Assembly (NCBI GenBank): GCA_037447655.1
Contig: JBBHKE010003085.1
Location: 40,303 to 63,475, forward strand
DNA: 23,173 nt
Source: Zygnema cylindricum
Taxonomy: Eukaryota > Streptophyta > Zygnematophyceae > Zygnematales > Zygnemataceae
Direction: 5' to 3'
Of the stretch, positions 1 through 7,200 are shown in pieces. Positions within the stretch are counted from its first letter, which is position 1. Each line of letters opens with the position of its first letter. Under the pieces are notes generated by a model, which saw nothing but the letters and a program-made list of their open reading frames with translations, did not search any database and had not been told where the DNA came from. A program made the translations under genes and the position numbers.

Positions 1-215
1 TATTTTCATATGTATTTAGTTTTACCACATGTGATGTGGCAGCTAGCATAAAACGCACATCTTTAATAATCACACATCTTATTAAATCACAGTACTTGTG
101 ATTAAAACTGAATCTTTTTTAAGCTTTTTTTACAATATGTTATTAAAAAGTTGCATGCGGTTATACCCATGTAGACTAAACAGTTCTCCTATAGGTGTAA
201 TTATATCTATTTTCA

Positions 216-342
216 CTCTCCAATGTCTCAGTGACTGCGACAAGTTTGAGAGTTGGAGAGAGAAGTTAGAGGTAGACTGCCTCGGCTTCTTTCTATTTCT
301 ATTTAAACCTAGAAAATACTAATAAATCCATTAGTTTCTACA
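216..342 (-). repeat. Truncated C-family LTR fragment
   Basis: These 127 bp match the outer (U3) end of the element C LTR in the same orientation (compare 13328-13454 and 18724-18850). I see one difference, an A for G in the TATTTA-ACC stretch. The fragment ends in TTTCTACA, the exact LTR terminus on the - strand (TGTAGAAA). Its inner side stops abruptly at 216, where similarity to the LTR is lost. It is a remnant of a separate, probably recent, insertion of the same family. The terminus abuts the direct repeat at 343 with no gap. Confidence 0.9.
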
Positions 343-560
343 AGTATGCGACAGTGTACGAATTGTCAGAATCTGTACTTTTATCTATATTAATGTGGAT
401 ATCCTCTTGACAAATCAGATGTACCCATATTGGCGTACGTTGAAAAATTATTGTATAACATTTTTTTCGAATTTTTTCTAAGTCAAAATTAGTGTTCATG
501 ACACTAAATTATTCTACACACTAATAATTTCTACACGCAAAATACGATCGACGGTGTAGT
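343..560 (+). repeat. Direct repeat R1 (218 bp)
   Basis: The stretch from AGTATGCGACA to CGACGGTGTAGT recurs at 785-1002 with no net indel and about 18 substitutions, roughly 92% identity. The sequences after the two copies are unrelated, so this is a dispersed pair 442 bp apart and not a satellite array. The identity of the repeat is unknown. It could be a short non-autonomous element, a duplicated exon or the ends of a larger element. Confidence 0.85.
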
Positions 561-784
561 GTACACCATTTTGATTTATGTATACTTTTATTATTGTGGA
601 GTACGGAGCGTGTCGGTTCGTATAAAAATGTACTTTTTAATTATACAAGTACAGATATTCTAAAAAAATATCTGCTATCCAGCGCTGTGAATCAAAGAGT
701 TCGTACTTGTACTTGTTTGTTTACATTTATTTGACTAGCCACCACACCTAAAACCGAAATTAGAGTTAGAATTATTAGAGTGAA

Positions 785-1002
785 AGTATGCGACACTGTA
801 CGAATTGTCAGAATTTGTCCTTTTACCTATATTACTGTGAATATCCTCTTGACAAATCAGTTGTACCCATATTGGCGTTCGTTGAAAAATTAGTGTATAA
901 CTTTTATTTCGAAATTTTTCTAAGTCAAAATTAGGTTACATGACACTAAATTATTCTACACATTAACAATTTCTACACGCTAAATACGATCGACGGTGTA
1001 GT
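785..1002 (+). repeat. Direct repeat R2 (218 bp)
   Basis: Second copy of the 343-560 repeat. Its upstream neighbour differs: there is no LTR scrap, and the preceding bases are TTAGAGTGAA. A short, more diverged match to its first 50 bases (TACGAATTGTCAGA) occurs near 22470 in the right flank. Confidence 0.85.
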
Positions 1003-1381
1003 TGAATCCATAGTTCAAAAAATTAAAAGGTTGCATTTTAGTTCGATTTGTTCAATTTAGTTCTTACTATTTTTTGAAATTACGATTTTTTTGTTCGATC
1101 ATTGCTAAAGGAATAAAAAGTGAGCACGATACCCATTTGGATCTCGATACATCCATGTGACCGGCCGTAAAGCTCCATTCCGACTTTAATTAGGGTGAAC
1201 TTCCATTAGAGGAAAAGTGGGGTTGTTTACTGGACGCCGAACGCTTTCGTACATATTTGTACATTTATTTTTTGTCAGACGAAACAAGACTAAACATGTT
1301 TACTGGATGGCTCCAACATTATAGGCGTAAGTATCAACCGTTGGATTTTTAACTTTTCTAGATTCGCGAAGGAATCGTGCA

Positions 1382-1386
1382 CGTCG
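1382..1386 (+). repeat. Target-site duplication of element B, left copy (CGTCG)
   Basis: CGTCG lies directly before the TGTTGAAATA LTR start and is repeated directly after the other LTR end at 20530-20534. Five base pairs is the usual duplication size for Ty1/copia integrases. Confidence 0.93.
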
Positions 1387-2377
1387 TGTTGAAATAAATA
1401 GTTTTGGGTATTTTCTAAGTCTTAATAAAATAGCGGAAAAAGCAGGCAGCTTGCTTTCATCTCTTCTCTCTTACCCCCACTATTGTTGTAGTCACTCAGG
1501 AAAGAGAGAGTGATGGAGCCATGGCCGCCTCAGCTCCATATACAGGGTTAGAGAGTGACCTTAAGTCACTCTCTACCAAAAGGGTGAGTCTAGTAGGACT
1601 CCAACCCCCGACCGTTAGAGCGTGGCGTAGCCGTCCGCTCTATCCAATCTATCGTAGAAGTTTGTTAAAGTATATAGGGTATGATTCGTATTTAAGGAAT
1701 GTTACGTCCTATAATCCGATTAACAAAAATTTAAAATGTTACATCATAAAACATGTTGAATTCGGTGCGGAGTGGATCCCGCACAAAACAAATATATCTG
1801 ACATTTGTTTCGACGGAAGATATTAAATGCTGGTTCGTATCCAAGGACATACGTCTTCGCCGAGATCTCGGAAAGGTCACTTTGGTGTTTTGTGACGTAG
1901 CATGACCTGGAGCCACATGGAAAGATGACATTCGGTCGCGGGAATTATGAGGAACGTACGGACAAGTAAGAAGTCGACACGCGTCCCCTTAAAAGCCTTG
2001 TCGTACATAGGTCGTACCAAAGGTACACCGGCAGTAGTACTTTTTGGTACGGTACAGTAATTTGATTGGTTCGTACTTTAGTAGATAGAAGTTATTAGAG
2101 GGAATCAGGACTTAGAATATTTTAGTTGGGAATCACCTCTCTTTTTGAGAGTTTTGTACAAATTAGCATTTATACTGCCTCATAACGTATCGCCTAGTTG
2201 GGCGTTTTTAGAGATTATTTTTCCTACCGGCTCAAGGGAGTCAAGGCTGTACAGGGGCATATTAAGATTTTCAGCTTGTTTGCTTGGGCAACATTGGTTG
2301 TCATTGAAAGTGGGTTAGTTAATAACTATCCAGAGGCTTTCTAAGTTATGTTATCCAATGGAGGACACAAAATTGAA
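1387..2377 (+). repeat. Element B 5' LTR
   Basis: This 991-bp LTR starts TGTTGAAATA and ends TTGAA where the sister LTRs end TTGCA, so the terminal CA is mutated. It matches 19540-20529 with many substitutions. It carries a palindrome (1549-1575), the antisense tRNA-like block (about 1583-1662), a U3 hairpin (about 2013-2051) and degenerate forms of the promoter-proximal hairpins. At the TATA position it reads TACAAAT where A has TATAAAT. Confidence 0.93.
1578..1662 (-). other. tRNA-like, Pol III promoter-like block in B 5' LTR (antisense)
   Basis: On the - strand the block reads GGATAGAGC, which resembles the 3' half of a tRNA D-arm. About 30 bases later comes GGGGTTGGAGTCC, a B-box-like T-arm with one change from GGTTCGANNCC, and then TTTT (AAAA on +, 1578-1581) shortly after the acceptor-equivalent end. 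GAGCG and CGCTC can pair around the middle. A full cloverleaf is not convincing, so this is a tRNA-derived or tRNA-like segment and not a called tRNA gene. Confidence 0.5.
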
Positions 2378-2390
2378 GGTTATGGGCCCA
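2378..2390 (+). other. Primer-binding site, element B
   Basis: GGTTATGGGCCCA follows the LTR directly. It is identical to the corresponding sites in A and C and to the core of the Drosophila copia site, which pairs with the 3' end of an initiator tRNA-Met 5' half-molecule rather than the tRNA's CCA end. That pairing is known for copia and inferred here. Confidence 0.9.
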
Positions 2391-3211
2391 CCCTCTAGGG
2401 TGCCCATCTTCAATGGATCAATGTTTATCTATTGGGAAGCCATGATGACAGGGGCTTTGTGTGAAAAACAATACTGGGGTATTGTTAGAGGACAGGTGAA
2501 ACGTCCACCCCAGGGAACACCACCTGGATTTGGTGGAATAAGGTTTTATGGAGCAACATCTGCAGCAGCAGATGAGGCAGATGATGGCGACAGCAGTGTG
2601 TCGGAAAAAGGGAAAGAAAAAGAGATACTTCATACTCCTATTGCTCCTATTCGTACCACACCCAGAGCGGGGATCGTGAAGACAGTGGAAATTGACACTC
2701 AAATCTAGGAAGACGCCAACATGGCTGCTAAAAACTTCATTCTAAGGCACTTGACACAAGCTTTGGCAACTTCTCACCTTCACGTTTACAAGGTCGAGGA
2801 GTTGTGGGTGAGTTTGATAGAGATCTATAGAGCTGGTACAATTCGCAGCTCCAGTTGGCAACACAAAAGTTAAGAAATTATACTTACAAAAGGGGAAAGA
2901 TGTTAGACTATTGTAATGATCATTCTTGTTTCTATATGCAGATGGAAAGTGTCGGATGGACAGGTACAATGAAGATGAAAGTTAACACTCTAATCATGAA
3001 GTTACCCGACGAATATGACGATATAGTGTACCAAGTACAGGAAATGGCTGATAGTTCATGGAAGAGGAATACAGTGGTACGCATGATTCTTGTACAGGAG
3101 AACACGATTGAGATCGAAGAGGCGGAAAGAGCGTTCAAGCTTTAGCCGTCGGAGGGGACAGGTGGAGACCAGACCCGAAAAAGCCATACAAAGGAGAAAA
3201 AGTTCAACCTG

Positions 3212-3216
3212 GAGGA
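3212..3216 (+). repeat. Target-site duplication of element A, left copy (GAGGA)
   Basis: GAGGA precedes the A LTR start and is repeated at 9643-9647 directly after the A LTR end. Joining across it gives sequence collinear with the gag of A at about 5085-5105. Confidence 0.95.
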
Positions 3217-3394
3217 TGTTGAAATAAGTAGTTTTTAATATATTTTCTAGGTCTAAATTTATTAGAAAAGAAAATGTAGGCAGCCTGCCTTTATCTCTTC
3301 TCTCTCTCACGCCCCCATACTTGTTGTAGTCACTGAAGGAGAGAGAGAGAGAGCAATGGAGCCATGGCTGCCTCAACTCCATAGGAAGGACTAA

Positions 3395-3414
3395 AGAGTG
3401 GCTTAAGCCACTCT
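3395..3414. repeat. 20-bp perfect palindrome in A 5' LTR
   Basis: AGAGTGGCTTAAGCCACTCT is its own reverse complement and is present again at 8780-8799. Element B has a different sequence at the same place that still pairs (GAGAGTGAC/GTCACTCTC at about 1550-1574 and 19705-19727). It lies 4 bp past the T run that ends the antisense tRNA-like block. Confidence 0.85.
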
Positions 3415-3418
3415 CAAC

Positions 3419-3500
3419 AAAAGGTTGAGTCCGGCAGGACTCGAACCCCCGACCGGCAAAGCGCGGCGTAGCCGTTAGCTCTAACCAGTCTGTCGTAGAA
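3419..3500 (-). other. tRNA-like, Pol III promoter-like block in A 5' LTR (antisense)
   Basis: On the - strand it reads GGTTAGAGC, an exact match to common tRNA D-arm 3' halves. About 30 bases later comes GGGTTCGAGTCC, a perfect B box (GGTTCGANNCC), then 12 bases of acceptor-like sequence and TTTT (AAAA at 3419-3422 on +). The A-to-B spacing is tRNA-like. The T-stem has one mismatch and the anticodon arm does not fold canonically. I read it as tRNA-derived, possibly a SINE head captured by the LTR. Transcription is not shown. Confidence 0.6.
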
Positions 3501-3886
3501 GTCCGTTAGGAGATATAGGGTTTCATTACTATTTAAACTATTGTAATGTACTAGATTCATTTAACTGAAACCCTTAACGCCACACATAGATACAGTTCTA
3601 CGAAATACAAAGTAACGTACTTGTTTGAAATGGATATCGCGCATTTTGTTTCGAAAGCGAAACAAATATCGCGCAAGTATTTATTACGACCGAGATTGAA
3701 TTTCACGTCAAATCTAACGGCGCACATCATCGCCGAAATCCCGGAATGGTCATTTTGGCATTTAGTGACGTGGCATGACCTGGCGCCACGTGGGAAGACA
3801 TCATTCGGTCGCGGGAATTCCGAGGAACGTACGGACGAGTGGAAAGTGGACACGCGTCCACTTAATGACCGTGTCGTACAGAGGCC

Positions 3887-3923
3887 GTACAGAAAGTATA
3901 TCGGCAGTAGTACTTTCTTGTAC
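3887..3923 (+). promoter_or_regulatory. Conserved U3 hairpin, element A
   Basis: GTACAGAAAGTA pairs with TACTTTCTTGTAC across an ATCGGCAGTA-type loop, with one bulged base. All six LTRs keep a GTAC-ended hairpin here with altered stem bases: CGTACCAAA/TTTGGTACG type in B, CCGTAC/GTACGG plus AAAGTAC/GTACTTT in C. The role is unknown; enhancer, insulator or RNA structure in the 3' end of the transcript are all possible. Confidence 0.6.
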
Positions 3924-4036
3924 TATACAGTTTTGTGATTGGTTCGTACAGGCAGTAGATAGGAGCTGTGAGAGGGAAGTAGGAAAAACTAGGACTTAGG
4001 AAAATTTAGGTAGATAGTCCTCTCTCTGAGAGTTTG

Positions 4037-4043
4037 TATAAAT
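4037..4043 (+). promoter_or_regulatory. TATA box of element A 5' LTR
   Basis: TATAAAT at LTR position 821 is followed by the hairpin cluster (4044-4123). Placing the transcription start about 25-30 bp downstream makes U3 about 850 bp. It recurs in the 3' LTR at 9422-9428. B and C read TACAAA at the aligned position, so A has the better TATA. Confidence 0.65.
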
Positions 4044-4123
4044 TGGCATCTTTGCCACCCTATAACTTATCGGCTGGTTGGCCGTTTTCAGTGATTCTTT
4101 TTGCTACGGACTCAGGGGAGTCC
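4044..4123 (+). promoter_or_regulatory. Hairpin cluster at predicted RNA 5' end, element A
   Basis: There are three short stems in a row. The first is TGGCA-TCTT-TGCCA (4044-4057). The second is CGGCT-GGTT-GGCCG (4071-4084, one G-U pair). The third is GGACTC-AGGG-GAGTCC (4108-4123). C has the corresponding stems with different bases at 18020-18033, 17993-18006 and 17955-17968. They probably lie in R/U5 of the genomic RNA, where packaging or reverse-transcription signals reside in other LTR elements. Confidence 0.6.
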
Positions 4124-4237
4124 AGGCTGTACAGGGGTGCAGTCAAATTGTCAGTTTGCCTTCTTGGGCAGAAGTGGTCGTGGCTTAAAGTGGGTTAGTT
4201 AACCACTATCTAGAGGCTTCCTGTATTCTGTAGTCCA

Positions 4238-7200
4238 ATGGAGGACACAGAATTGCAGGTTATGGGCCCACCCTCTAGGGTGCCCACCTTCAATGGATCT
4301 GGGTTCATCTATTGGGAAGCCATGATGATGGGATCTCTGTGTGAAAAACGATACTGGGGTATCGTGAGTGGACAAGTGAAACGTCCGCCTTCGGGAACTC
4401 CACCAGGATTTGGGGGAGTAAGGTTTTCTGCAACAACGGCTGCCTCAGCGGAGGAGGCAGATGATGGGGACAGCAGTGTGTCCGAAAAAGACAAAGGGAA
4501 GGAGACACCCCTCACTCCTATTGCCACAGTATCGGGAGCGGCGACCGTGAAGACCGTGGAGAACGATACTCAAATGTGGGAGGATGTAAACATGGCTGCC
4601 AAGAACTTCATTCTGAGGCACCTCACTCAAGGTTTGGCCACTCCTCATCTTCACATTTACAAGGCGGAGGAGTTGTGGGAGAGTTTAGTGGAGATTTATA
4701 GAGCTGGAACTATTCAGGAGCTCCAGTTGGCAGAGCAAAAATTATTGAGTTTCACTTACAAAGGAGGAAAGATGTTAGATTACTGTAATGATCTTTCTTG
4801 TTTGTATATGGAAATGGAAAGTGCCGGGTGGACAGGTATAATGAAAATGAAAGTTAACACCCTTATCATGAAATTACCAGATGAGTTTGAAAACATAGTG
4901 TACAGAGTACAGGGAATGCCTGATAGTTCATGGAAATGGAACACAGTAGTCAGGATGATACTTGTGCAGGAAAACACAATGGAGATTAGGAGAGGAGGAA
5001 AGAGCATTCAAGCTCTAGCAGCAGGAGGGGACCGATGGGGGAAGGACCCGAAGAAAACTTATAGAGGGGAAAGAGATCTTTCTGGGGGACAGAGGCCCCC
5101 AAAGGGTCTTTGTCATTATTGCAAAAAGCCGGGACACTTTATTGCAGATTGTGTCAAGCTATCAGAGCTGAGGCTCCAAGAGAACCGTGGAGGAGGTCCT
5201 TCCGGAGGGAAGAAAAAGGCACTTGTGGTTACAAAAGTGTCAGGAGAAACCGAGGATGAGTCCTCTGAGGAGGATGGGGAGCTTCTTCTTGACGAGAGTC
5301 TGGAGGAGAAGGAGATTCCTCGGAGGCAAAAGTGTGCTCTTGGAGCAATTCGGGAAGCTCCACAGGAAGGATGGATCATCGACTCAGGTGCATCCATGCA
5401 TATGTGTCGTGATAAAGAACTCTTCACTAAGTTAAGAAAGATTCCTACGGTAGCGATAGAGTATGGGGATGGGAGAGTGGTTACTACAGATCTAGTGGGA
5501 TCAGTAGATCTGAAAGTCTTAGTGGAGGGTAAGACTTCCATACTTACATTCTCAGATGTACTTTACATTCCCCAGCTGAGTAAAAATCTTGTCTCTACGT
5601 CTGTGTTAGATGACAAAGAGTTTGATACTTTCACTAGAAAGGGAGTCTTTACAACTAAGTATCGAGATGAAGTTTACTTTACAGCAGATAAGGGTAGCCA
5701 AGGAATGTTTTGGCTTAACTTGAGTAATGAAAAGAAGAATGCTTACTATGTTGGTGTTCCTAAGGTGATGATTTGGCATAAGCGGTTGGGGCATGTGCAT
5801 TTTGATAGGTTAAGGGAAATGAAAAAGCTTGGGGTAGTAGATGGCATTCAGTTTGGGGATAATGAAGTGATGGATGATTGTAGTGGTTGTGCTCAAGGTA
5901 AGGCTCACAGACTTCCCTTTCCCAAAGTCGCCACATATAGAGATGAGAAAGTGTTAGATTTGGTCCACACAGACATTTGGGGACCTGCAAAAGTACCTTC
6001 AGTTGGAGGAAAGAGGTTTATGATGACAATAACTGATGATTGGTCTAGATACTCTAGAGTCTACTTTCTGAAAAATAAGTCTGAAGCATCAACTTACTTC
6101 AAAGTGTATAAAGCATGGAGTGAGAAATTGCATGAAACCCCTATTAAGAGGATAAGGAGTGATAATGGGGGAGAATATACCTCTAACCAATTTGAGGAAT
6201 ATCTGAGAGATGAGGGAGTACAACACTAGAAAACTGTACCATATAACCCAGAACAAAATGGGGTAGCTGAGAGGTTGAATAGAAGACTAGGAGATAGTGC
6301 ATGCAGTATGTTGGCAGACAAGAAAATAGGAAAGAGATTATGGGCAGAGGCAATGAACTGTGCCAACTATATTAAAAATAGAGTCCTTACCTCAGCTGTA
6401 AAGGGAGTGACACCTTATGAGAGATGGGTTGGAAGGAAACCAGATATCTCACACCTTAAAGTATTTGGTAGCCAAGTTTACAGTCTTGACACGGATAGGA
6501 AAAACTGGAAACTAGATGCTAAGGGAAAACCTGGATACTTTGTGGGATATGATGAGGATGTTAAGGGATATAGAGTCTATGACTTAGCAAAGAAAGATAT
6601 CATTCTGGTCAAACACTTAGTTGTCATGGATGAAGGGAAGTCATTTGACCCCTTCAAATATACAAAGAAGATAAGGATCAGATTTGAGTCCGAAAGTGAG
6701 GAGAACTCAGTCGTTCCCGAAAACGCCATGAGTGAAACTGTGATTACAGATTCAGGGGAGATCGAAGATACAGGAGACTCACCGGAAACCTCACATACTC
6801 CTATGGACTTCGAGGAGATGGAAGAAGCGGGACAAGATACGGTTTTTATGGACAGGGGAGCCGATGAGACAGTGAGAAGAAATCCAAGACTTCCATCCAT
6901 TCCAGCTTCGGAGTTTGAGGGAGGAAGGAGGAGCAGCAAAAGGATACAAGAAAAACAAGCTGCCCATAAGGTAACTAAGCTATCTCACCCAGATGAGCCT
7001 CAGTCTTACTTAGAGGCAGTGAATAGTCCAGAGAAAGAAAGATGGATTAGAGCCATAAATGATGAGATGGCTTCTATCATGGAAGCAAATACTTGGGAAC
7101 TAGCAGATTGCCCTCCATACAGAAAACCTATTGGATGTAAATGGGTATTTAAACTAAAACTGAACCCAGATAATACAATTGAGAGGTATAAGGCTCGATT

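Larger units (their letters stand above)
1..1381. other. Left flank, AT-rich, no gene recognised
   Basis: This is the flank outside element B. It is AT-rich with many stops in all frames, and short open frames such as 98-322 look accidental; that one runs through the LTR scrap at 216-342. The visible structure is the LTR scrap at 216-342 and the direct repeats 343-560 and 785-1002. Stretches 1-215, 561-784 and 1003-1373 hold nothing I can name. The last 13 bases before B (1374-1386) belong to a short repeat that resumes at 20535 and recurs at 20611. Confidence 0.6.
2358..3216 (+). pseudogene. Element B gag remnant, 5' part
   Basis: This is the N-terminal half of the copia-type Gag that builds the virus-like particle. 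The frame opens at an ATG inside the LTR and is open to 2708, then hits an in-frame TAG at 2706-2708 where element A has Trp. Single-base losses around 2840 and 3115 scatter the rest over other frames; the run 2855-3145 still reads as Gag. Similarity to A's Gag continues to 3211. The frame is then cut by element A's insertion, and the zinc knuckle and protease resume at 9648. It is non-functional. Confidence 0.9.
3217..4257 (+). repeat. Element A 5' LTR
   Basis: This 1041-bp LTR runs from TGTTGAAATA to ATTGCA. It is long compared with Drosophila copia's LTR of under 300 bp. U3 takes up about the first 820 bp and is full of dyads: a 20-bp perfect palindrome at 3395-3414, the GCGC-flanked hairpin at 3639-3674, ACGTGGC/GCCACGT at 3768-3790 and the GTAC hairpin at 3887-3923. 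A TATA box follows at 4037. The last 20 bp contain the gag-frame ATG (4238). Confidence 0.97.

Noticed and set aside
343-1002. LTRs of a small element at R1 and R2
   Set aside because: No TG...CA ends, primer site, purine tract or flanking duplication can be seen, so only a direct repeat is claimed.
3424-3500. A genuine tRNA gene
   Set aside because: The B box and D-arm end are good, but the anticodon arm and T-stem do not fold properly and the copies are inside LTRs. It is kept only as a tRNA-like block.
3621-3938. 105-codon open frame in A's U3, also at 9006-9323
   Set aside because: It is preserved only because the two LTRs are nearly identical. The frame is not kept in B or C, and it lies upstream of the promoter in the 5' LTR.
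5116-5541. 141-codon antisense frame across A's protease region
   Set aside because: It is a shadow of a strongly coding + frame. The homologous antisense frame in B (9671-10105) arises the same way.
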